Below are positions 46,100-56,340 of a stretch of 64,000 bases of DNA, in pieces. Below the pieces are notes generated by a model. It was not told the DNA's origin and searched no databases. It was given only the letters and a program-made list of their open reading frames with translations. Location: NCBI GenBank assembly GCA_029891345.1, contig CM057009.1:211538709-211602708 (forward strand), read 5' to 3'. This stretch comes from Dryococelus australis. Its lineage: Eukaryota; Arthropoda; Insecta; Phasmatodea; Phasmatidae. Position 1 is the first letter of the stretch. Each line of letters begins with the position of its first letter. Position numbers and translations under genes: made by a program.

Positions 46100-48860
46100 A
46101 TAACTTTCCTGCTTGTGTGCCTGTGTGTGTGTGCGTGTGTCTGTAGGTGTGTGTGCATTTGTGTGCGTCCCCTTCAATTTTTGAACTTGTTAACCAAAGT
46201 TCACCAAATTCAGTACACATATAGTACTCTTACTTTCAAAATGGTAGCCATTTCAATATTAAGAGTCATAAGTCATATCTCGGAAACCATTCAAATGATT
46301 TAAACCACAATTTGTATGCTAACAGCACAAGCTATAAGCATTGAATTCAGTGGTGAATATTGTTGTTGGTTGGCAATTTTGGAAGATAGAACTACTTGAA
46401 TAAATAAAGCTTTCGCGTTAAATATCGAAAACTACCCAACCAATTTTAGCTAAATTTGGCACATAAGTAATACTATGATAGGCCAGGTATATGTAATTAA
46501 TTGGTATTTACTAGACACTTATTTTCAAAAGGGCAGCCATATGATTATTTTAAATTTCTTTGGTAAAACTACCTTACCATTTGACTAATTTCAACCAAAT
46601 TTTGTAAGCTGGCAGTATCTATTACAAGCATCATATAACCAAACAGCAACCACTTTTGTCAGCCATTTTGTAAGATTGCTCTACATTAATTAATAAACTT
46701 TATGTGTAATGTTTCAGGAAAAAATTCACAGATTCTTACCAAATTTTACAAACTAGTAGTATTGCAGCAGTTTAAATGTACATGCATGTATCAAATAAGT
46801 TAGACACTTATTTTCAAAATAATAGATATCTGTATGTTTTTGCATAGCATGTTATATCTTCGAAACCATTTAAATTATTCCAACTTAACTTTGTATTCTG
46901 GGAGTATATATAATAAACATCAAATTTGTCTACATGGAGTGTCTTTTGTCCTCCATTTTGTAAGAGAGTATCACACCAACAATTTTTTTTTACCTCGGGA
47001 AACAATTGACCTATTCCTACCAATTATGGCATACATGTAGTACTGCGGTACGTAATGTTAACTGACGTGCTCTAGGTATTTCAAACACTTATTTTCAAAA
47101 TGGTGGCCATATCGCTATTTTATGTAGTTTTATATGTTAAATCGTCGAAACAATGTAATTAATTCCAATGAAACTTTCTACACTCGCTGTATATATTACA
47201 ACCATCGAATTTGTTCACACAAAATACATTTTGTACGCGATTTTGTAAAATAGTATCACGTGGAAAATTATAATTACACAACATCTCCAGAAAAGCAACA
47301 ACTTTATACCAAATTTAGCAAACAATAGTACTAAGGCAGGCCATGTAAACTGATATACTTTGAAAGGGTCAGATACAAGACATACATATTTTCAAACTGG
47401 CGGCTATATAAACGTTTTATCTCAAATGTTTTTATCTACTAAACTGCAAAGAAATTATAACTTAAATTTGTATCCTGACAGTATCAGTTGTATCCATCAA
47501 AATGATCTATAAAAAGCTCCATTCCACCGTCATTTTGTAAGATAGACCCACATGAAATAATACAGTTTTTATGCCGTATCTCTGGAGAGAATCAACAGAT
47601 TTATTTTAAATTTGACAATGAGTTTGTACTGTGGTAGGCTATATTAATTTATATTTTTTTAAGAAGTAAGTCTTTTATTTTCTGAATGGCACCTATACAA
47701 ATATTTTAACTTAGTGTGCTATATTACGAAACTATGTAACATATTTAAATGCAACGTTTATGTTACACTTACGACAATCATGGAACATGCTAATAGTACA
47801 TAAACTCTTTGTCCATGTATGAAGATCGTCGCATGAACAATGGATTTTTATGCCATATCTCGAGGATCAATCAACCGATTTCTACCAAAATTTCACTCAA
47901 GTATTGCTACTGTGAAGTATGTAAATTAGGATGTGTTATGTGCGGCAGGCTTGTTTTAATGGGGTTTATATAATTAATATATATTAATATGTTATATCTA
48001 TGAAATGTTTCAACAAAATTCAACGAGATTGTTTTATGCAAACAGCATTAAATATAAGCATCATTTATGATTACAGAGATCCTGTTTTGCTGGATTTTTT
48101 TTTTGCAAAGTAGGGCCAGGAGATTAAAATGAACATTTTACCATATCTCCGGAATAATGCATCTAATATATATAACATTTTTCTAAGCTACAGAAGGCCA
48201 TATACAGTTCCAATATTTAAATGATGTGAGATACTGATTTCCAAAATGCGGGTCATATAAGTATTTTGATGTATTTTGCAGATCTATTTAACAAATTGAT
48301 TCACACTTTTTATGCTGTCAGTATCTGTTAGACGCATAGTATAAAGAACTTTTTTTGGGCATTTTTGTAATATAGCACCGATTAAGAAAATAAGGTTTAT
48401 TTGCCTTATTTCGGGTACCAATCAACCGATATCCACCAAAATTTTTCACACAACTAGTGGTATGGTAGGCCATGTAAACTTATGTGTTTCTAGTGATTCG
48501 GAAACTTATTCTTCAAAATGATGGATGTGTAAATTTCTCAAATTAGGGAACCCTATCATTCAGTTCATTAGACTGATTACGTCCTACATTGATGCCCCGC
48601 ATCCTACCTCTGTGATGCAGTTGATTGCAAGCTATCTTAATTTTACGAGTTTTACTGAATTTGAATCCCGGGTAAGTCGCTCGTGTTTTCTAATTGTCAT
48701 GGTACTGTTTCACGTGTTTCTGGTTTCATCTCTAATGATATTGCTGCCAATGAGACTTCAACATCTATCTACTGTGTCAGCTTTTAAAAACTTCACTTAA
48801 ACTGTATTTGCACCCATGTAGTGGGAAGTAGGCTCATTAGTTATCAGTAAATTATTGTTT
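46100..48860 (+). repeat. 285-bp tandem-repeat retroposon family, copy 2 (longest)
   Basis: A GT-rich head (46115-46170) is followed by about nine degenerate tandem units. The landmark CTTATTTTCAAAATGGTGGCCATAT, or a variant of it, occurs near 46228, 46520, 46806, 47088, 47382, 47678, (47950), 48236 and 48507. Spacing is 270-296 bases. Each unit also has a phrase like ATATCTCGGAAACCATTCAA and one like CATTTTGTAAGATAG. The copy ends with a tRNA-like module (48580-48690, B-box-like TTTGAATCCCGGGTAAG) and a 3' tail ending AAGTAGGCTCATTAGTTAT at about 48846. Confidence 0.75.
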
Positions 48861-49854
48861 AACTCTAGGCCTCAAGCTTTTGAATTCAAAAAGGTATTAA
48901 TAGCATGGTACAATTAAATATAGAAGCAAAGTTAAGAATTTATTTCATTTTGTAAATCAATTACAATTTTAATAGTAACATTTTCATAACATTGGAAATC
49001 CTTTATTTAAATCCATCTCATCAATTCTTATAAGTCTTATAATACTGGAATCATATATAGACCTACGTGTAATAACTATTAATTCGTGTAGAATTAAAAA
49101 TAAATCAGATTTGTATGTTTTTCCGAGAAGTATAAAAAGTTGGTAATGTTTTCCAAGCAGTAATTTATCCAAAAATATATCTTTTGGCTTCTAGATGACT
49201 GAAAACATCCAAACTCTACGGCATAAATACAAACAACTGGGCTGCTATAATTCTGAAATATTTAATTTTTATACAAGTTGCTATTTTTGTAACAAAAACG
49301 TACAAAATATTTATAAATATAACTGATTCCTATATGTTATTTTCAATTATAGCAACGAATTATCCCAAACAATTGGCAACCTTCATTTTGTTCCAAGTTC
49401 AATCATTTTATCAGCACTAGAAATTTAATAGTAAAATGCACTTCATCAACACAATACATTATTATTTCATTTACAATTCCTACTAAACAACCACATTAAA
49501 ATACATGTTGCGATTAATATATCTTATTTTAGTGTTATAAAATTATTTGGGCATTTAAATATTCATGTTTATATATATAACAAAGTCATACATACAATTT
49601 TCCATCCCATTAAATTCTGGATGCTTGTGTAATAGAATATCTGATTTTATTAATATCGCTTATCTCATAATTCAAACAACACCTGTTTATGATCATCAAA
49701 TCTTCATTTTTGCAATTAAAAAATACATCACGTTTGTTAAATGATTTGTATTTATGAAGTTGTTTATGCATTTAATTGTAAAACTAATATCAATTTTCGT
49801 TATAAATATTAATATATTATTATTTGTATTATTATTTATCATACAACTTATAAC

Positions 49855-50200
49855 TATGAATATTATCAACTAATCATAAAGATATTGGCACCTTATATTT
49901 TATTTTAGGGATTTGATCAGGAATAATTGGGTTATCAATAAGAATATTAATTCGAATAGAACTAGGGAGACCGGGGTCTATTATTGGTAATGACCAAATT
50001 TATAATACTATTGTAACAGCTCATGCTTTTGTAATAATTTTTTTTATAGTTATACCAATTATAATCGGAGGTTTTGGTAATTGGTTTCTTCCAATTATAA
50101 TTGGAGCCCCTGATATAGCATTCCCACGTATAAATAATATAAGATTCTGATTATTACCTCCTTCATTAACACTACTAATTATAAGAAGAATAGTTGATAC
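49855..50200 (+). pseudogene. cox1: NUMT: cox1, first part
   Basis: Mitochondrial cytochrome c oxidase I from near its N-terminus. It includes the widely conserved text TAATCATAAAGATATTGG and, in the invertebrate mitochondrial code, NHKDIGTLYF, then [16 protein letters not shown] and MNNMSFWLLPPSLTL, ending at SSMVDT. ATA is read as Met, TGA as Trp and AGA as Ser, so it would be broken under the nuclear code. It stops abruptly at 50200, where AT-rich bases and nad5 begin. The next cox1 residues are found 3.4 kb downstream at 53560. Confidence 0.95.
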
Positions 50201-50226
50201 TATATATATTATTATATATATATAAA

Positions 50227-51175
50227 TAGAACATTATCAACTTTTTTATTATTTATTTCTTTAATTACTATGTTTATATCTGGTTTTTGTGCTAACTTTG
50301 AATTTGATTTAAAGAGGATAATTGCTTTATCTACTCTAAGTCAACTAGGTTTAATAATATCTATTGTTTCTTTTGGTTTTGTATATCTGGCTTACTTTCA
50401 TTTATTAACTCACGCTTTGTTTAAGGCCTTGTTATTTATATGCTCAGGTGTTGTTATTCACTCTTTTAAGGATTGCCAGGATATTCGTTGTTTGGGTAAT
50501 TTATTCTTTCAAATACCTTTAACTTGTTTATGTTTTGTTATTGCTAGTTTATGTTTATGTGGTATGCCTTTTTTATCTGGATTTTATTCTAAGGATTTAA
50601 TTTTAGAAATTTATTCTATGAGATATATTAATATAATTGCATATTTTATTTATTTTTTTAATACCGGATTGACTGTAAGTTATAGTTTTCGTTTAATTTA
50701 TTATTTATTAACTAAGGACTTTTCTCTTTATAGTTATCATTATGTAATAGACGAAAGTTGAATTATACTTAAAAGTATAATAATAATGACATTTGTTTCA
50801 GTATTTGGCGGTTTAATATTAAGATGGATTTTATTACCTATTCCTTATATAATTATTTTACCTCTTAATTGAAAAATTATAGTTATTCTTGTTTGTTTAC
50901 TTGGTGCTTGGGCTGGATATTTTATTAGTAAGTTTAGCTTATTTGATGTCAATTATAATTATAATTATAGTGGTTTCTGCATATTTTTTGGTAATATGAG
51001 ATTTATTCCTTATTTAACAGTTAAAATACCTTCTTATCCTTTAATATTTGGCTTATCTTTTAATCAATCTAGAGATCAAGGTTGGTTTGAAATATTAGGA
51101 GGTCAGGGTTTATATTTTATATTAAGTTATTATTCTACATTGAATCAGAAGATTCAAAATAGTATGTTTAATTAA
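50227..51175 (+). pseudogene. nad5: NUMT: nad5, 3' two-thirds
   Basis: NADH dehydrogenase subunit 5 of mitochondrial origin, read with the invertebrate mitochondrial code. Recognisable blocks are MFMSGFCANFEFDLK, ALSTLSQLGLMMS, HLLTHALFKALLFM, HSFKDCQDIR and LCGMPFLSGFYSKDL, ending at NSMFN and TAA. A TGA at 50759-50761 would stop a nuclear reading but is Trp in mitochondria. In insect mtDNA nad5 is on the opposite strand to cox1; here both read +, so this block is inverted relative to the flanking cox1. Confidence 0.95.
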
Positions 51176-51219
51176 TTTTTGTTTTTGTTTTTTTTATTTA
51201 TTCTTTTAATATTTATTTA

Positions 51220-51283
51220 ATTTATATAGCTTATATTACAGTTTAATATTGAAGATATTAAGGAAGATGTTTATCTTGTAAAT
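51220..51283 (+). pseudogene. trnF: NUMT: mitochondrial tRNA-Phe
   Basis: 64 bases, acceptor ATTTATA pairing with TGTAAAT, anticodon loop TTGAAGA (GAA). Lies just after nad5 as in standard insect mtDNA. Confidence 0.85.
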
Positions 51284-51347
51284 ATTTATAAAAATATAAT
51301 TTTAATTTTACAATGAAAATGTAAGGTTGTATTTAAACTATATAAAC
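51284..51347 (-). pseudogene. trnE: NUMT: mitochondrial tRNA-Glu
   Basis: Antisense; anticodon TTC in CATTTTCATTG. Acceptor GTTTATA pairs with TATAAAT except for one terminal mismatch. Confidence 0.8.
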
Positions 51348-51348
51348 A

Positions 51349-51416
51349 GAAATATTAATGGAGTTTAACCATTAAAATAATTAGTTAGCAGCTATTATTT
51401 ATTCGATTATATTTCC
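51349..51416 (-). pseudogene. trnS1: NUMT: mitochondrial tRNA-Ser (AGN)
   Basis: Antisense; starts GGAAATATAATCG and has anticodon GCT in AGCTGCTAACT. D arm is reduced, as is usual for this tRNA. Confidence 0.8.
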
Positions 51417-51480
51417 TTAATTGGAATACTAATTCAATAATATCATTAACAATGATAAAATTCTATTTGGTTTCAATTAA
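51417..51480 (-). pseudogene. trnN: NUMT: mitochondrial tRNA-Asn
   Basis: Antisense; acceptor TTAATTG pairs perfectly with CAATTAA; anticodon GTT in CATTGTTAATG. Confidence 0.85.
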
Positions 51481-51481
51481 T

Positions 51482-51544
51482 AAGTAAGGATAAATTTATA
51501 TCTTCTTTAAGGTCGAAACTAATTACATTAAATGCTTCTTACTT
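51482..51544 (-). pseudogene. trnR: NUMT: mitochondrial tRNA-Arg
   Basis: Antisense; acceptor AAGTAAG pairs perfectly with CTTACTT; anticodon TCG in GTTTCGACC. Confidence 0.85.
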
Positions 51545-51608
51545 GAGATAAATTTATTTCTCAATACTTTTTGAATGCAAAACAAACGTTATTATTAACT
51601 ATAATCCC
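51545..51608 (-). pseudogene. trnA: NUMT: mitochondrial tRNA-Ala
   Basis: Antisense; anticodon TGC in TTTTGCATTC; acceptor GGGATTA against TTATCTC with one mismatch and a wobble. Confidence 0.8.
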
Positions 51609-51845
51609 AGTTGGCTCAATTTAAAGCTCCTTGATTCCATTCATGGTATAGCCCTACAATTAATACTATGATAAATAGAATTGATGTTATTATTCAATGA
51701 TTTATTTCTGATAATATTATTGTTGGTAGTATTGGTAATAATATTGCAATCTCAACATCAAAAATTAGGAAGATTATAGCAATTAAGAAAATTTTTAATG
51801 ATAATGGTAATCGTGATGATTTTGGGTCAAATCCACAATTGTTGA
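51605..51845 (-). pseudogene. nad3: NUMT: nad3, 5' part deleted
   Basis: NADH dehydrogenase subunit 3, antisense, mitochondrial code. It reads [16 protein letters not shown] and ends HEWNQGALNW. The first third of the gene, normally between trnG and the C-G-F-D-P motif, is missing: trnG (51853-51915) abuts CGFDP almost directly. This gene is essential in mtDNA, so the deletion marks the copy as non-functional. Confidence 0.9.
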
Positions 51846-51852
51846 TATAATT

Positions 51853-51915
51853 ACTTATTCTGATTAAATCAGACTTTTTAATTGGAAGTTAAATATACTA
51901 TTATATTAAATAAGT
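51853..51915 (-). pseudogene. trnG: NUMT: mitochondrial tRNA-Gly
   Basis: Antisense; acceptor ACTTATT pairs perfectly with AATAAGT; anticodon TCC in ACTTCCAATT. Lies between cox3 and nad3 as in insect mtDNA. Confidence 0.85.
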
Positions 51916-52704
51916 TAATTTCCTCATCAATAAATTGAAATATATAAGAATAATCATAATACATCAACAAACTGTCAATATCAAGCGGCTGCTTCAAATC
52001 CTACATGGTGGGTTTTTTTAGAAATGGAAGTTAAATTGCCGTATAACACAAACAAATAAAAATGTTGTACCAATTATTACATGGATCCCATGAAATCCTG
52101 TTGCTATAAAAAATCTTGATCCATAAACTGAATCACTAATAGTGAAGGGTGCTTCTAAATATTCATATGCTTGAAGTAAAGTGAAATATAACCCTAGTAA
52201 AATAGTAATTGTTAAACTTTGATTTATTTATTTTATATTATTGTTTAATAATCTATGATGCGCTCACGTTACTGTTACTCCTGATGTTAATAAAATTATT
52301 GTATTTAGCAATGGGATTTGTATTGGGTTAAATGATACAATTCCTATTGGGGGTCAAATAGACCCTACTTATACTGCTGGGGATAAGCTTCTATGGAAGA
52401 ATGCTCAAAAGAATGAGATGAAGAAAAAAACTTCTGAGACAATAAATAAAATTATTCCTCATCGTAATCCTTTAATTACTGTTTTAGTATGTAATCCTTG
52501 ATATGTTCTCTCATGAACTACATCTCGTCATTATTGAATTATGATTAATGTTGTTATTGTTACCCCTATTATTAATATAGTAGTTGATCCTTGCTGAAAA
52601 AATTTAATGGCTCCTGTTAATGTTAGTATTATTGAAAGAGACCCAGCTAATGGTCAAGGTCTTATTTCCACTAAATGGTAAAGGTGATTTTGGTGTGTTG
52701 ACAT
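51915..52704 (-). pseudogene. cox3: NUMT: cox3, nearly full length
   Basis: Cytochrome c oxidase III, antisense. It starts ATG at 52704 with MSTHQNHLYHLVEMSPWPLA and ends FEAAAWYWQFVDVLWLFLYI, then YWWG and TAA at 51915-51917. The span of 790 nt is not a multiple of three, so at least one indel is present (the region around 52220-52250 looks altered). TGA codons are needed as Trp. The start codon overlaps the atp6 stop by one base, as is normal in insect mtDNA. Confidence 0.92.
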
Positions 52705-53240
52705 TAGTTTACTTCTCTAGCGTACAGTGTTGTTAGAACAGCAAATACATATCCTTGAATAATTGCAATTACGGCCTCTAATCTTAATAATATTATTTGA
52801 ATAATTAATATAATTGATAGTATTATAATGGAAACATTTATTGATGTATTTCCTAGTAATGTTATAATTAAAAGACGAGCAATTATATGAGCAGCTAACC
52901 GAACTGCTAATGCCCCAAGTCGGATAATATTACTGATTGTTTCAATACAAACTATAAAAGGTATTAATACCCCTGGAGTACCTGTAGGTACTAGGTGTGT
53001 AAATATTCTTTCTGTATTTTTTATTCACCAGTATAATATAAAAGATAATCATAAAGGTAAAGCTAATCTTAATGTCATAGTTAAATGTCTTGTTCTTGTG
53101 AAAACGTATGGAAATAATCCTATTGTATTATTAATTATAATTATTATAAATAATGCAATTAATGTTAGTGTGGTTCCTTTATTATTTTTTCTCAATAGAA
53201 TATTAAATTCATTATTTAAAATATTAAATGGTTTATTTCA

Positions 53241-53244
<4 letters not shown>
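52704..53244 (-). pseudogene. atp6: NUMT: atp6, 3' part
   Basis: ATP synthase subunit a, antisense, mitochondrial code. Recognisable blocks are MMGLFPY-type text near 53110, [49 protein letters not shown] and the C-terminus [16 protein letters not shown]. The N-terminal part is cut off where the (TA)n tract begins at 53246. Confidence 0.92.

Positions 53245-53245
<1 letters not shown>

Positions 53246-53311
<66 letters not shown>
53246..53311. repeat. (TA)n tract flanked by a short inverted repeat, at a NUMT junction
   Basis: About 66 bases of TA between ATTTCACAGT (53235-53244) and its reverse complement ACTGTGAAAT (about 53311-53320). It separates the atp6 fragment from the second nad5 tail. 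Same layout as the palindrome at 4138-4281. Confidence 0.85.
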
Positions 53312-53312
<1 letters not shown>

Positions 53313-53336
53313 TGTGAAATTATATATATATATATA

Positions 53337-53456
53337 TCAGGGTTTATATTTTATATTAAGCTATTATTTTACTTTGAATCAGAAGATTCAAAATAGTACA
53401 TTTAATTTATTTTTTGTTTTTGTTTCTTTTTGATTTATTATTTTAATATTTATTTA
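53337..53456 (+). pseudogene. nad5: NUMT: second copy of the nad5 C-terminus
   Basis: Repeats the end of the nad5 fragment at about 51105-51200 (QGLYFMLSYYFTLNQKIQNS) with several substitutions. The stop codon of the first copy is altered here, so the frame reads on. The two copies differ enough to suggest they are not a recent duplication within the nucleus. Confidence 0.85.
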
Positions 53457-53511
53457 ATTTATGTAGCTTATATTAGAGTTTAATATTGAAGATATTAAGG
53501 AAGATGTTTAT
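53457..53511 (+). pseudogene. trnF: NUMT: second, truncated tRNA-Phe
   Basis: Repeats trnF at 51220-51283 (GTTTAATATTGAAGATATTA) and is cut at the 3' side within TTTATATCTTCC. Confidence 0.75.
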
Positions 53512-53559
53512 ATCTTCCTATATATTGCGGTTATTATTATATATTATATATTATATAAC

Positions 53560-53677
53560 GTATGTACAGGGTGGACATTATACCCCCCCCCCCCCACTAG
53601 CAGGTTTAACAGGACATAGAAGAATGTCAGTAGATTTAACCATTTTCTCACTTCACATAGCAGGGGTTTCATCAATC
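53560..53677 (+). pseudogene. cox1: NUMT: cox1, second part
   Basis: Reads TGWTLYPP, a C run, [20 protein letters not shown] and MAGVSSI in the mitochondrial code. This is the part of cox1 that follows the segment ending SSMVDT at 50200, with only about four bases unaccounted for. The 13-base C run at about 53582-53595 is longer than coding requires, indicating slippage after transfer. Same strand as the first part. Confidence 0.9.
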
Positions 53678-54599
53678 TTTCTAATTTATATGGTATATAT
53701 GGTATATAATGATTAGTTAATAATATTAATACATTATATATATAATGAGTAAATATTTTGTAGGAAAAGAACTAACTGAAAATTTACTCTTAATTTTTTT
53801 TTTTTGCACTTGTCAAAACTGTATTTAATTTTTTATTTTTTTTTTTGTATTTAATCAAATATCACCCTTAATTTTCACAAACTAACATGATTTTTAAAAA
53901 TAGTTAATTATATCAGAAAACATAAAAGGTTTAGAAAATATCAGGAACTTTGACAAAATTTTACTTACGGTGTAAGAATGTTACCGCTATAATGATCGAA
54001 AAACTACATTAGTATGGTTCACATAACAAATACAGTAAACGCCAGTGTTTTCAGTACATGTGAAATTTCCGAAAAAAAAAAAAAAATTCTCAAAACATAT
54101 AGCAGATATTTCATATATCAGAATTTCTGTTTTACTCTATATAAATTTTAATACTGTATATCTGTAGCTTTTTACTGAGAGTCAAGTATGCTTTATTGAG
54201 CGAGAGACAAGTAGTTCAGACTGTGATAAATATACTGGAATAAACGTCTCGTGATCACATGAAATAATATGGGTACATGCGGATATATTTTGCCAAGTTT
54301 AGTAATATTAATTTATAATTGGTTTGCAACATTTAATTAAGTGTCAGGTTGATTCTTTAGGTAACATTTTGCTATGCTTGGTTATGTTTGATTATACATG
54401 ATTAAATTCTGTTGTAGTTGCTTGCATTTGTTTAGGAAATTATAAATTAACAAGAATTTACTGATGTAACTAATGAGCGTATTTTCCTTAAACATGGGTG
54501 TAATTAATTTTTAAATAATTTCTTAACAGTTTAGTTCATAGGGAGTACTTGAATTCTCTTTGAAAGCAATAACATTAGAAATGAAACCATAAACTTATG

Positions 54600-54847
54600 C
54601 AACAAGTAAGTCAATTACAAATACACACATGCCTTACCCGGGCCTTGAACCCAGAAAAACTCGTACTATAAGCTAGCTTGCAATCCACTGCAGTACGTAG
54701 GTCGGATTCGGAGCATCAACTTCGGATTTAATAAGTCTAATGTTTCGAATGATAGGTTTGATTAACCTAAAATATTAACAAGGTCTTTATTTTGAAAATA
54801 AGTGACTGAGTCACATAAAATATGTAAGTTTACATTCCCTACCGTAG

Positions 54848-54920
<73 letters not shown>

Positions 54921-55960
54921 CACACACAAAACTTACCTAAATGATTTACGAAGCTGCAATTTTGAACATCGTTGTCTGACCCACTTAAACCATGAAAGTT
55001 TACATGGCTTCTGTAGCATATATAAAGTTCACAGATTGGTACTAATTTATTTGAAATTTTCCAGTGTAACATTTGGTAGGGATCGGCTGATTGGTCCTAG
55101 AGACATTGCATAAATCTCAATAATTTCGTATGGCGATCTTCATAAATAAAGGACAAAATTAATGCAGTAGCAATATTGATGATTGTATACTTCCAATATA
55201 CAAATTAAGTTAAATTAGATTACACCGTTTCGTAGATATCGCCCACACAAATAAAATGATTTTATAGCCCCCACTTTGAAAAAAAGTGTGTCCTATTTTA
55301 AAAATACATGTATATTTATTTCCTACCACAGTATAGCATCGTTGCCAAATTTTGTAAGAATGGTTTGATTGTTCCCCCAGATACGAGATAAAATAATTAT
55401 TTTTATTGGTAGGGCTATATTACAAATTGGCAGAGAAATGAGGCTCTGCATAGAGAAATTTGGTGGTTGTCATAGGTACTACCAGCATACAAAGTTAAGT
55501 AGGAATTTGTTTCGTTAGTAAAATATACTGAGATAAAATATTAGTATAGTCACAATTATGAAAATAAGCGCCTTACCTACAAGAAAATACAACTTTACAC
55601 CACCTACTACAAACCTATTTGTTTGTCAAATTTGGAAAGACTTCATGAATTGTTTCCCGAGATACTATAAAAAAATTTATTTACTCACAGGGTGCTATCT
55701 TACAAAATGGTAGACAAAATATGCTCCATGCAGATAATTGATGGTTGTAATGTCTACTGCCAGCATACAAAGTTAATTTGAAATTGATTACATAGTTTCG
55801 ACTAGGTAAAAATTGCCATGTGACCGCCATTTTGAAAACAAGAGTCTGACGTGCTTAAAACATATCACTTAACTCAACATCGCCTCCAGCAGTACTACTT
55901 GTTTGCCAAATTTCGTAGGAATCTGTTATTTGATTACTGAGTAAGCTCTTAGTTCCAAAA
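54600..55960 (-). repeat. 285-bp tandem-repeat retroposon family, copy 3 (minus strand)
   Basis: Read on the minus strand it shows the same units as the 46-48.9 kb copy. The landmark (here TTTTGAAAANAAG) lies at about 54795, 55276, 55560 and 55832. The tRNA-like module (complement of 54630-54720: GATTGCAAGCTAGCTTATAG and GGGTTCAAGGCCCGGGTAAG) and the tail GGTTTCATTTCTAATGTTAT correspond to 48600-48740. A (TA)n tract (54851-54913) interrupts it. Confidence 0.7.
54851..54913. repeat. (TA)n microsatellite
   Basis: About 63 bases of alternating TA followed by (CA)n (54917-54928), inside the minus-strand tandem-repeat copy. Confidence 0.95.
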
Positions 55961-56099
55961 TGGTGGTCCTAGCATTGGGTTACATAATCAATATGACGTC
56001 ACGATCGTATGCGCCTTGAAATGACGAGTATGGTTATATATAGCACTTAATACTTGCACTTTTAAATGTTTAAACGCATATTTTTCGAATTTTTTGAGT

Positions 56100-56340
56100 T
56101 ACAGGGTTTTTTTTTGGCAAAATACAAGGCGGATTGTGGGGCTTGTTTATGCAAATGAGGGGCTAGTACAGTTTTTTGGGGAAAAGGGGGAATTTTTAAG
56201 GAGAAGGGAATTTTTTTGGCATTTTTGTGCTAAAACGTATGATTTTGAGTGAAAATTAGCGATTTTGAGAGAAAAACAAGCGATTTAGAGAGAAAAACCC
56301 AGATCCGCCAATCCGGGCTCTTAGGCTCCTGTGCCAGCTC
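56100..56340 (+). repeat. purine-rich low-complexity patch with a 20-bp triplet repeat
   Basis: G/A-rich + strand. At 56241-56300 a unit like GATTTTGAGNGAAAAANAGC occurs three times (starts 56241, 56261, 56282). Upstream are runs such as TTTTTTGGGGAAAAGGGGGA. No coding or known element is recognised. It directly precedes the large inverted repeat. Confidence 0.6.

Noticed and set aside
50270..50761. A 163-codon open frame that looks like a nuclear membrane-protein gene
   Set aside because: It is nad5 of mitochondrial origin; the apparent stop is a TGA that reads Trp in mtDNA and the similarity continues beyond it.
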